A DNA stretch of 64,000 nucleotides from Auriscalpium vulgare. Lineage: Eukaryota > Basidiomycota > Agaricomycetes > Russulales > Auriscalpiaceae. Numbering within the stretch: the first letter of the stretch is position 1; each line of letters begins with the position of its first letter. The stretch is from NCBI GenBank assembly GCA_019915015.1, contig JAHBBC010000004.1, forward strand, positions 1,054,001-1,118,000, read 5' to 3'. A program made the position numbers and the translations under genes. Shown in pieces: positions 11,306-21,463 of this stretch. The notes beneath the pieces are model-generated. The model searched no databases, was not told where the DNA came from, and was given only the letters and a program-made list of their open reading frames with translations.

Positions 11306-11640
11306 ATCTAACCCACGCCGCCTGCGGCTTGCTCATGCGAACAATATGTGGCGACATAGGAGATCTGTGGGGTGAAAATCAATTAGATTTTAGGTGAGTG
11401 TGCCCGCTTGGTTGATGCATGATGCGCTTACGATTGCTCTTTCAGCTGCGCTGCCCATGCGAAGGATATACGGCGGTATAGGAAGATGTGAGGTGAAAAT
11501 CAATTGGATTTTTCAGGTGAGTGCGCCCGTTTGGTTTGCATAATGCGCTCACGGTCACTCTTTCAGCCGCGCTGCGGCCTGCGGCTATCTCAAGTTGAAG
11601 ATGAAGTGGCAATATAGAAGATATATGCGGTGAAAAACAT
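11306..11640 (+). repeat. tandem units resembling small exon-intron modules
   Basis: Units of about 121-137 bp share GGTGAAAATCAATTRGATTTT followed, in the first two, by a GTGAGTG donor-like site (11394 and 11517), an about 50-nt spacer, and CTCTTTCAG acceptor-like ends (11445 and 11566). A third copy begins near 11568 and has lost the donor. The exon-like parts carry no recognisable protein. Confidence 0.6.
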
Positions 11641-12029
11641 TCCTGTGTATTGAAGGAAGGGCGACTTACAGGCGAGTGCGATGAAGCATATGAGATGATT
11701 AGGCGTACAGCTCATCGCATGCATAGGACGACGGCTTCTCCGAATGACGACCGATGCGGGGTGTCTGACGGTAGCAGGTTAGTCGGATCCGATCAAAGTA
11801 TACGAGCCGACTAACCGGGGTGTTGGGGCCGTCGAGCTCGTCAGCTTGTGAATTTACGGCTTTACGGTGCGAACGGGTGCTTACCGTGGGCGATGCACAA
11901 TGGGGAAGGTGAGTTACGATTCCTTTGAATCGTTGCTTATGTCATCTACATCCAGCATTTTTTCGACCCATGCAACGACAGTCTGTGTCGCCTTTTTTGG
12001 AAATACACTCCCACGCTATGTCTACTCGC

Positions 12030-12445
12030 ACTTTCAATGCTCCCTCACGATTGCTCATAATGATCACATGAATTGTTGCAAATACAGTAATTACAAAACC
12101 ATGTAATGCCTACAAATGATACATAAGAGTGATATTGTCGAGATTGACAGCATGAGTAGTGTGAAGATGATGACATCATTCCGGGTTTTAAATTGCATTT
12201 AAAACCCGGAATGATGTCATTGCTTAGTAATAGGCCTCGCACTCTGACTTTCCACACTCCCTTGCTTTTGCTCAGAATGATCACATGAATTGTTGTAAAT
12301 GCAGCATTCAGCAAACCTTGCAATGCTTACAAGTGATGCAGAATAGTGATATTGTAGTGATTGCATAGTGTAAAGACAATGTCATCATTCCGGGCTTTAG
12401 ATGCAATTTATAACCCGGAATGATGTCATCACTCTTAGTAATAGG
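12030..12445. repeat. 217-bp direct repeat, two copies each with a hairpin
   Basis: The TGATCACATGAATTGTTG segment occurs at 12061 and 12278 (period 217), and the similarity continues through TAGTAATAGGCCT. Copy 1 contains a perfect hairpin with 23-bp arms (12170-12192 and 12198-12220) around the 5-nt loop TTGCA. Copy 2 has a decayed version at 12379-12428 (core TCATTCCGGG / CCCGGAATGA). The form suggests a small inverted-repeat transposable element or a structured RNA. Confidence 0.8.
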
Positions 12446-13015
12446 CCTGGCACATCTGCCCATACCAAAGTAGCCCGTAGCGCAGCCCGAGATATGTGCT
12501 TCGCCCACCGCTGTCCAGTGCATTGCAGGGCGAGCGGCCCAGTTGCATAGCAGTGTCACACAGTGCAGCAGGGGCTCTGCCCTGAATGCTCTAAGTAGTC
12601 ATTATATTCATCCAATGTACCTGCAATAGATATATGTAATATAAAAGAAATTCTAGAGAAATCTGAGTCCAACTGAGAGTGGAATCGTACCGCCGTGCTG
12701 CGCACCGGCCCACTCCCAGCAAGTTAACTGTTTGATAAGTCCCCAAGATATCCCGGTCGTGAATAAAGGCGTCGTGAACTACGAAGATACTAAGGTACGA
12801 GCAGGAAATCAACAGTGAGGATGACCGGGTTGATAGCGCGTCAGACCGATAGAAACTGATTAAGTATAGGTTGAAGAAGATCTGAAAGGTGTCCTTATGT
12901 GCGATGGAGGAAGAGGTAGACGAAAGGCAGTAGTAAGTGACCGTGCGCGGCACATGTGTTGTGCTACGTCGCTGTTTCAGCTTCCGCCGGATCGCGCTTT
13001 TTACCTCGTACGATC
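12446..13015. other. intergenic, upstream of the homeodomain gene
   Basis: No gene is supported. The last ~120 bases before ATG 13016 would contain the 5' untranslated region of the homeodomain gene. A minus-strand frame at 12591-12953 has no motif support. Confidence 0.45.
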
Positions 13016-16000
13016 ATGTCAGATCGCACGCTCGACTTTACTTCCTTTGCTGAACATCTCCCTCTGTTCGAGCAAGTATGGGACGATGCCGGAGCCGCAG
13101 TTTCAACTGGAGACTTTCCAGGCTGGATAGGTCAAGGAGTTTCCCATAGCGGTGAGTACGGTGGTGCTTAACAGAAGGAGATGGACTGACCGACGGAGTC
13201 CGTCATCATAGTCTATGGGGCGCATGATTGTGTCCGTTTCCTCACATACACCGCCGACGATTCTCTATGTCCTCAGGACGAGGGGGAAATTGGAGGCCCC
13301 GCTTGGACCGGCGATCATCCTCTTGCGGAGGGTAACGTGCTTCATCATAAATCCGACTTTGTGCTCGACTACGGTACGTGCATGCTGTGCTGTTCAGACC
13401 CGCAGACTGACCAGAGAAAACTTCTAATCATGTAGACGCGCCGTCGCAAACGGCGGCGTTGCGGTTGTTCGACCGCGATGTCGTCGGATTGTTCGGCTAT
13501 CCCCAGCTCTCTGAGCAGGAGATCATTCCCAAACCCATCCCCAGCTATTCTATCGACCTGCCACAGCTCGGGCAGACCACATATTTCGGCAGGAGTTCGA
13601 TTGCGACAGCCGATGGCTGTAGAACGATGGAAAACGAGATGTTGCTCTCCTTAGCGAATAGCGCCGCAATTCCTTCCGCGGACGACATCGCTTTCCCTCT
13701 CACAACGCACACACCGATCGAACATACCTTTCCTTTTGCGGGCTCATTTATCAAGTCGGCAAGCCATCACACAAGTTATTATCCGAGCGTCCAGGATCTT
13801 CATCTTGCCGTCGATCCTCCGTTGGGCGATGTCGATGGCCATCTCTCGAACTCGAAGGCGTTCACGACTTCCGTCTCTTGTGTCCGAGCACAACACGATG
13901 AAGGGTCATTAGAATGTCTAGAACCCATGCCTCCGAATTTAGATGCAGGAGCTATCGGAACTCCTGGCGTCTCCTCTGCACATGTACAACCGCTACTTCC
14001 CCTACCGGGCCCGGGACGGCCGTCCACCGCTACACGTCTCGGTACCGCCCCCACAGCGTACTACTCCACCGACCTTGCTCTCGGCGATTTCCCGGGCGGA
14101 AGACCTGGATTGGGCGGGATTCGCGGGCTCAGCGATTATTTATCCTCTCAACACCCTCATGGTGAACGCGCCCGTGAGCCGGCGCACCCCGCCGCCGCCG
14201 CACTTCAGCCACCCGCCGCACACGCAGGCCTCGGCGGGCCCGCCTTCCAACCCGGAGATGCAGGAGAACTTGGCGCATCCGGATACGACTCTCCCTTTTC
14301 CTTCCACGCGCCGGCGCTCGCCGACCGACCCGCTGCATCCGTCCCTCGACCTTTCCCAGGAGACGATGATGCCGCACTGGAGCGCCTTGGCGCTGGGGGC
14401 GACGGCAGCGAGTCAGCCGCTCGATCTCGGCCGCTCTCCAGCAATGCCGCCGATGCAGATGCAGCAACTCGACCATTTTTACCAATTCCAGAGGCAGCGG
14501 GAGCAGGCGGCGCACCAGCATCAAACGAAATCGACGGCACGGTCATCAATGACCTCACAAAATACGCGCGATCTCGGGACCCCATTGCCAACGAGGTCAA
14601 GAAGAAGCGCAAGCGTGCCAATCAGTCTCAGCTAGAAGTGCTGATCAAAGCCTGCCAAAGTAACGCAATGCCGTCGACGGAGGAGCGTGTAGCTTTGGCG
14701 CAGGAATTAGACATGTCGGCGCGTAGTGTTCAGATCTGGTGCGGGCCCATCTTCCCATCTACCTTCATTGTAACTCACTGGAACCGTAGGTCTCAAAACC
14801 AACGCCAATCACAGAAGAAAGAGAGGGCGCACCAAGTGGACTGTCGCGTCACCAATCTCGCAGGCCGCTTCCCAGGAGACGATGATGCCGCAGAGCGCCT
14901 TGGGACTGCTGGGGGCGACGGCAGCGAGTCACCCCATCACTCTCGGCCGCTCTCCGTCATGGAGCTCACCGATGCCCCTGCAGATGCTGCAACTCGCCCA
15001 TTCCTTCCAATTTCGATGGCAGCGGGAGCAGGCGGCGGAGGCGGCGCACCGGCATTAAACGAAATCGACGTCACTGACCTCACGAAAGTCCTTGCGAACG
15101 ATTTCAACAACTCCATTATCTGTGATCCAACTTCCCATAATCAAGTTGACGACAAGCTTATACTTGCATGGATGAATCCACTTACTCCGAGTGAAGTGGT
15201 TCGTCTGGGAGAGGATTGTCTGGGAGAGGATTACGTGCCGAGGCTGCAAGATCCAGACGTCGTAGAGCACGGCGTTTATACTGAAGACGATCTACCTCGG
15301 TTTGCAGAAGAGTTCCCACAACGTCTGTCGCCAGGTCAGGCTTGTCTCAATTGTTTTCGGGATAGACGTAGGGTGAGTGTACTCGTATAATGTGAACATC
15401 TAGATCTACGAGCTAACTGTGGGCATATATAATGTAGTGTAGCGGAGGTCGACCAGAATGCAGCAGGTGTTTGAAACAGCACAGGGTGTGTCAATACCCG
15501 GTTTCTCTGACTCGCGAAGAGCATCGCAAGAGAGGGATATTTATCCTTGATTGTCATGCATTTCATGCAACCAGCTTTGAAGAGTCGAGAGGACCTGGGG
15601 GTCTTGGTAGTCACCGAATTGAGAAGATGATGTCTGACCAGGATACTCTCTGTGCGTGTTCTGACTCCGCTTTCGCGATTCCCGCTCACGTCCCCCAATG
15701 CTTTCCAGATTCTCCACGGCCGACATCTCAGATAGGCCATCATGATGCGTCGGTTGAAATAACGACGCCCGTCGGGAGCGGTGCTCAGCTGCCCTGCACG
15801 CGAGCTCGGGACCCCATTGCCAACGAGGTCAAGAAGAAGCGCAAGGGTGCCAAGCGCAAGCGTGCCGATGAGTTTCAGCTAGAGAAGCTGATGAAAGCCT
15901 TCCAACGTAACGCGAAGCCGACGACGGTGGATCGTGAAGCGTTGGCGAAGAAATTAGACATGTCGGCGGATAGTGTTCACAACTGGTGCGGGCCCATGTT

Positions 16001-16188
16001 CCCAGCTGCTTATTGTAACCCACTGGAAGCGTAGGTTTCAAAACCAACGCCATTTACGGAAGAAAGCACGCCGTGTCCTCAGTGCCGGCCCCGCGACTAC
16101 TCGCGACAAACCCGCTGGTCTTCGCACATCCGGCGTTGGTCATCCATACCCCTCGAGTGACGCACCCGCCTTACCTTATCCTGGGTGA
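13016..16188 (+). CDS. homeodomain - Zn2Cys6 - homeodomain putative transcription factor
   Basis: Model: exons 13016-13151, 13212-13373, 13436-14738, 14790-15372, 15438-15985 and 16035-16188. All introns are GT-AG with matching phases, giving 961 residues. Homeodomain 1 is at about residues 490-548: typical 60-residue form, VQIW|SQNQR across intron 3, F20 replaced by C and F49 by S. A zinc cluster with six cysteines at 719, 722, 729, 736, 739 and 746 (CX2CX6CX6CX2CX6C) is interrupted by intron 4 immediately before the third Cys. Homeodomain 2 is at about 868-927 (LMKAFQRN, VHNW|FQNQR across intron 5), with W48, F49, N51 and R53 kept. Both homeodomains follow the same RDPIANEVKKKRK lead, so they arose by duplication. 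The N-terminal ~380 residues are unfamiliar, and residues ~300-480 are Ala/Gly/Pro-rich with a second open frame. Expected nuclear DNA-binding protein. The main doubt is whether all exons belong to one transcript. Confidence 0.72.
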
Positions 16189-17595
16189 GCGCCGGGTATG
16201 TTATGTAGCTACAGATGGGCACTTAACGGGAAGCTCAACGCGGAATGCCGTATCGAATTCCCCTCTGTGGGCGAGTTGCGTATTTGTCCAGGCCCCAGAA
16301 AGTAGAATATGTGGTAGAGAGCCAGGAGCGCGGTTCTCTTTCCTCATCCGGATATCGTGTGGATAGTGTGACGTGACCGTAGTAACGGACCGTAGTCACC
16401 CTAATGGTTCTCTGATCCACCGAACCCCCGCGACGAGCGTCCGCCATCGAGCACCCTTCGACGAGCAGCGCTGAGACGATGCTACATGGTCTATGAAACG
16501 GTCGCATAGGCCTGGAAACCTATATGGCGACTGGCCAGTACCCGGCGGACTCCGAGAGGCTTTAAAATCGCAACCCTCCGGCAACACCTGGCTACTCTTT
16601 TCCCGACCTACACTTGTACTTTTTGCCTCTTTTCAAGCAGCTCGTGTGGCATAGAGTCAACTCAAAACTCTCGTTCTCACGACACATACTTATTCAACCC
16701 CACAGTGGGGTTTCACCCAATGCGGCCGCGGTCGCGACCCGCCGCGATCCGATCGTCCCAGAGGACTGCACGCTCTCAAGGGCCTGGACGTCCGATCTTC
16801 ATTGAGATTCATCTAGTCTTCGTAGCTTGACCTTAAAGGTATTGGCTAGATGGTACTTAGTCGCTCTGAATATAAGATTCATCAGGAGAACAGTCAGAGT
16901 TCCAGGGCTCCAGCAGATTCTGTCACATTGAATCCTGTTTCTACTGTGACGAGTTAGTGGCGAGAGGCTAGATGACATGGGTGTCTCGTGACTGGCGAAG
17001 GTCTTCCAATATCTCCACCAAAAGCATCGTGTACGTGACTGCAAACAGAATGAAGAAGACGTAAACAAAGGCGAGAGTAACGGTACAAAGGATCCGTATG
17101 AAGGCGCACACGATTGTGGCCAACATGCGGGCAATCCTATTCACTAGAGCAAAGGTCGTCGTCAGTCGTTGTGATTGCGAGCATCATACCACACACCGGT
17201 ATCCAAGGCCCCCTCCGCCCTCTTCTGCCGCATTTCTTGGTCCCTGTGAGAAGCCGAAGCCGGAGATGCGAACCTGACGCACAGAGCCGTCGGGCTTCAT
17301 TGACGTGACAAACACAGTTAATACCATCGTAAGCCACGCCCCATTCATAGGTGTGCCATCTTGTTCAACTTCTTCTGCCATGTATGATGATTGTGAGGGA
17401 CAGAAGGGGACAGAAGGGGCTGAACGATACATCACCTTTATACGCCACATGCATAACCTATTCCTTTGTGCACTGCTCGCTCGCCAAATTCCGAGATTGG
17501 TCGCGTCGCAAGCGCGACGCGCGTACAGTGGCACATCTCCATCGTATAAAGCCTAATCGGAGCCCATCGACTTTAGTGTCACTTGTCCATCGATC
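16189..17595. other. intergenic with two dispersed repeats
   Basis: No gene is supported. The stretch contains one copy of the ~100-bp dispersed repeat (16672-16785) and one copy of a ~60-bp repeat (16814-16885) that recurs near 54.7 kb. Short open frames have no motifs. Confidence 0.5.
16672..16785 (+). repeat. dispersed repeat family, copy 1
   Basis: Contains GTTCTCACGACACA, CCCCACAGTGGGGTTTCACC, AATGCGGCCGCGGTCGCGAC and GTCCCAGAGGACTGCACG. It matches the copies at 18957-19046 (inverted) and 19812-19918. Confidence 0.75.
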
Positions 17596-18523
17596 ATGTT
17601 ACGTCTCACCTCTGTCCTCATCCTCTGCCTCCTATCCTCGTTCAGCGCTGCCACGAGGTCCTTTGCACCCGCATTCACCAATGCTACTCGCACTTTAGCC
17701 ATCGTTGCCCCAGACGGTCGCAGCAGTATTGCTTGCGTGGAAGGTCAGATAGGCGTAGCTCTCGCCGAGGCCCTTAAGTACACGCTCACCTCCTTGGTCG
17801 TGCCTGCCGTTTCTCTGGGAATACCAGCAGACGGGGACCTGAAAAAGGCTATCGAGTCAGCACGTATCCTGTCGTTTGTTGCCTCACAGAGTCAGCACAG
17901 ATTCAAACCGCTGATCCGCCACGCAAAACTCTACGAGAAAGAGCTCCGTCATGCACTCACTGCGCGGACTAACGTTCGGGACCAGCTGGAGAAGTATGCA
18001 TATTGGTGAGCCCTAGCCATGTGTCACGGCATTTACCAGACAAAGCTCACGCACATGTAGCCAGCATCGTATCCGCGCAATCCTCGAGGGTGAAGAAGAG
18101 GCGGCATTTCTTGGAACCCTATTCCAGGCGATCCCGGCACTTCTGGACCAACGAGCGAGCCTCCATGCCGCAGTGGCGAGATCGAAGACAAAGTTTGAGC
18201 AAAGCAAGGCTCGCTTCGCGGAGATTGCCGACTTCATGGCCGGGGACCGTCGCGACTCCTCCGGCGATCGTCACTTCGTCTCTTCCGTCATGCGGGCCAG
18301 GAGCATGGGTATCGCCGGCCTGAGCTCGCACGCGCTGGTGGACTACCCCGTCGACTCGCATGTCCACATGCTTGCCATGTATAAGATCGTGGAGATCACC
18401 GGCGAGGCTGCGCCTCTTATGGACAGACTCGTGAATCAGTTGAGGGGACAGTGGGAGGAATGTGGCGAGAAGAGAGAGATGGTCGCGATTTTAAAGGGCA
18501 TGGGCGCTATCCCGGGGGCTTAG
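17596..18523 (+). CDS. predicted secreted alpha-helical protein of unknown function
   Basis: Two exons, 17596-18005 and 18061-18523, joined over a 55-nt GT-AG intron with matching phase, giving 290 residues. The N-terminus MLRLTSVLILCLLSSFSAAT looks like a cleavable signal peptide. The rest is mostly charged and predicted helical (KLYEKELRHALTAR, ILEGEEEAAFL, RSKTKFEQSKARFAEI), with few cysteines and no family I recognise. It ends MVAILKGMGAIPGA. The start is chosen as the first ATG of the hydrophobic leader. It could be a helical effector-like or toxin-like secreted protein, but nothing in the sequence shows activity. It has no clear sequence relation to the other leader-bearing gene at 31.2-32.3 kb. 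Confidence 0.6.
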
Positions 18524-18883
18524 TAGTCAATTGCAACTAAGTGACCAAGTCTACTTACAGTAACCTTACTGCACTAGAGATCTTGAGCGCACGCTGTAAT
18601 CTCGGAGCCGGTGTTGCCGCCCCTGCCCAGCTCAGCAAATCTCTGCGCGTCGGACTACTGTCGGACTCTAGGTCGGACTCCACCTCAACCTGTCAACATT
18701 CTGGCCCTATGGAGTCAAACACAGTCAATGTGTCTCTACCCAGGCCTGGCCAGCGTCGGGCGCGCGCGGAGATTTGGGCAGGCGTAGCGCATTTACGACG
18801 CCTGTAGTATGTACGGGCCACGAGCGGGATTGCGCGCGCCGCGCGGTCTCGCGACGGGTCACCAGTCACTAGTCACCGGTCAC

Positions 18884-18924
18884 CGTGCTGGGAAAGTGCC
18901 GGCACCCGGCACTTTCCCAGCACG
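18884..18924. repeat. perfect 17-bp inverted repeat (hairpin)
   Basis: CGTGCTGGGAAAGTGCC (18884-18900) is followed by the loop GGCACCC and the exact complement (18908-18924). It could be a hairpin terminus or a palindromic binding site. No poly-T follows it. Confidence 0.8.
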
Positions 18925-18956
18925 CGCCCGCGAGCCTCGGACTTCCAACCCGCACC

Positions 18957-19046
18957 CCAAGTACCAGAACGTGCCGTCCTCTGGGACAACCGATCGCGGC
19001 CGGACGCGTCCGCGACCGCATGCGGTAAACCCCACTGTAGGGGCAG
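18957..19046 (-). repeat. dispersed repeat family, inverted copy 2
   Basis: The reverse complement matches 16672-16785 and 19812-19918, including CAGTGGGGTTTACCGCATGC and GTCCCAGAGGACGGCACG. Confidence 0.65.
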
Positions 19047-19811
19047 CGCGTCGGTGGTGTCCATTGCCCAATGCCCGGTCACTCATTCAATGTATTACTC
19101 GCTCCTTAGACACCCTCTGTAGGCTGTATGTATCATGCACGTACATTCTCATTATCCTGAACGATGTTCGTGTCACTCGCTCTTTGCAAACTGCTCCGTC
19201 GACGGATGCGTGACCGCGTGACCCGACTGCCGACATGCCGTCTGCCACTCGTCCGCTGTCATCACCAGAGGTGGCCACCCCTCCCGCGGCCGAGCACGCT
19301 GGTTCGTGTCCGAGGCGATGTGGACTGCGTCAAGCTCTCTGCGCGCAAAGAAGGTCAGTGCGTCTGGTCGGACGCTGCAGCGCTATTACTTACTGCGCCC
19401 GCGCCAATCGACATCCTAAACGGGCAGGTATTCGGAGACCGGCTCGCGCCTCGCGGCACGGCACGGACAAGCGGCGTGGGCGGGTTCAGTCTCAAGGGCT
19501 TCAGGCCCTCATGAGCTCGCTTACCGGTGTAGACAAGGAAAACATCTGGGGCGACAGAAACTAAAGGAGAGCGCGACGCGCTGAGCGACGCGTCAACGCG
19601 TGATAACCCAATATATTAATGATAACCACAGATGTGTCAGTGTCACGCGGTCGAGCGGCCTGAGGTATTAAGAGTGTATTGGGAGTGCAGCGCTCAAGGA
19701 GACTCAGGCTGTGGCAGATGAGCACGATAGATAGCATTACTCAGATCGAGTGCATTGGCGTTGTTGCCAATGCAAGGGGTACAGAGACTGGCGGTACGGT
19801 GGGAACTAATG

Positions 19812-19918
19812 CTCTCGTTCTCACGACACAACCCCACAGTTGGGTTTCACCCAATGCGGCCGCGGTCGCGACCCGCCGCGATCGATCGTCCCAGAGGACG
19901 GCACGCTCTCCCAAGTAC
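19812..19918 (+). repeat. dispersed repeat family, copy 3
   Basis: GTTCTCACGACACAACCCCA, then TTTCACCCAATGCGGCCGCG and GTCCCAGAGGACGGCACG. It lies just outside the left end of the inverted-repeat element. Confidence 0.75.
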
Positions 19919-19958
19919 AAGGATCAGCCGCTATCGAAGGAACATTTAGATACACAGG

Positions 19959-21463
19959 ACTTCAGGCCCTAAAACCAGCAGCGGGAATTCATATGATATA
20001 GCATATATCTGTATCTATCATATGAATATCCGTAGGGTCCCCAAATGTCCTGTCTCTTCCCGTGAATGTCCTGCGTACAGTGCACCTGACCTGTCGCGTC
20101 GCTCCGATCCGGCCACGTCGATGACGTGCGCGCATGCAGGGTCCTCAACATCTGCCATCTCTCGCTGCGCACATTGGGCAAAGTCGAAATCACATGCGGG
20201 AACGGGCAGAGCAAATTCATCCAAGTCGTGCGCTGGCAGCTACGTTCACTCCCAACCACCACCACCCGACCTCTGCGCGCAGCGCCCGCCGGCCGCCGCA
20301 GACCCCCTACCTTACTCTCCTGCTCGTGAATCTAGGCTGACGCGATCTGTGCTGAGCTTCTGGCTTTGAGGCTGTGCTCCGACCTGGTGCTACAGCTATC
20401 TGGGTTGACTTGCTTGGACATGCGCCAGTTAACTTACTGACATTCCAAACAGTTACAGCACGCCCACCGCGCACTCAAGTACAGAAGCCTGCATGTGTGC
20501 ACGCTGCACAAGTTCCGCCGCGATGCCGCCTGCGCCGAACCTCCACCACCATGCCGCGCCAACGCGCCTCGCACCCGCACAAGCTAGGTGGCATCATCTA
20601 GAGGCGGCCTACGACCACGTTGAGGCACGTGAAGGAGAATGGGGTTGGCCGCTGGAGCTGGGATAGGCGTGCAGTGACAATCCAGCCTGAGGTTCGTAGC
20701 ATTCACGCGCTTCCTCTGACGACGACTCACAACGCTGACAGTGACGACGACAACGACAACGACGACAAGATCGCCTCTCGTGTCTCACGATGCTAACGTG
20801 ATAGGACTCCTAGCGCCTGCCAACTGGGATGGTGGTCACCAAGTACGTTTCCCATCTGCTGCGTGTGGGTAGCCGTGGCGAGCGACAGCGACGGGTCAAC
20901 GTTGACGCGCACGCACTGATAGGTGCGCTAATCCTTTTGGCTTTTGTGTAGCCAATATACTTACTGTAGACGGTACTCCGCCCGCAATGGTTCCAATGCC
21001 GACGCCTCGTGTTGAACAACAACGCCGCCAAACGAGGACGGGCGCACACCGACGACACCAATGACACCGATGACGACGACGCCGAAGAGGACGACTTCGA
21101 TGCGAGGACGATGTCGACGACGAGGACGACGACGAGGACGAGGACGTCGATGGCGATGACGCGGCGCGCCGACACGCGTTAGTAGCGACAATGCCGACAA
21201 CGCAGACAAAGAGGACGGGCGCGCGGAGACAAGGCCATCGCCGACGCTGCCACGAAGAGAACGGGTGCTCGAAGACGACGTGGCCTGCCCTGTACCACAC
21301 GGGTGGGGGAGGGAGCCCGACGACGCGACAGGTCAGGTGCACTGTACGCAGGACATTCACGGGAAGAGACAGGACATTTGGGGACCCTACGGATATTCAT
21401 ATGATAGATACAGATATATGCTATATCATATGAATTCCCGCTGCTGGTTTTAGGGCCTGAAGT
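19959..21463. mobile_element. 1.5-kb element with identical 143-bp terminal inverted repeats
   Basis: 19959-20101 and 21321-21463 are exact reverse complements by eye, beginning ACTTCAGGCCCTAAAACCAG at each outer end. Within each arm is a smaller palindrome (TTCATATGATA ... TATCATATGAA). The interior (about 1.2 kb) has no transposase. It contains GAC/GAT-rich stretches (about 20730-20775 and 21030-21165) that would read as Asp-rich. It looks like a non-autonomous DNA transposon. No clear target-site duplication is visible, because the repeat runs to the edge of the similarity. Confidence 0.8.

Larger units (their letters stand above)
18524..19958. other. intergenic, repeat-bearing
   Basis: No gene is supported. 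It contains a 17-bp hairpin (18884-18924), an inverted copy of the dispersed repeat (18957-19046) and a direct copy (19812-19918). A four-fold GTCAC series lies at about 18859-18884. Confidence 0.5.

Noticed and set aside
14739..14789. Treating the 643-codon ORF as uninterrupted through the first homeodomain
   Set aside because: The 17 extra residues fall exactly between Trp48 and position 49 of the homeodomain and are bounded by GT-AG; the second homeobox has an intron at the same codon.
13016..16188. Mating-type (HD1/HD2) locus
   Set aside because: Basidiomycete HD loci normally show divergently transcribed HD1 (TALE) and HD2 genes near a mitochondrial intermediate peptidase gene; neither arrangement is visible, and the Zn2Cys6 fusion is foreign to those proteins.
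20722..21360. Asp-rich or Ser-rich open frames inside the inverted-repeat element
   Set aside because: They come from GAC/GAT microsatellite-like sequence and change frame freely; no start, domain or splice support.
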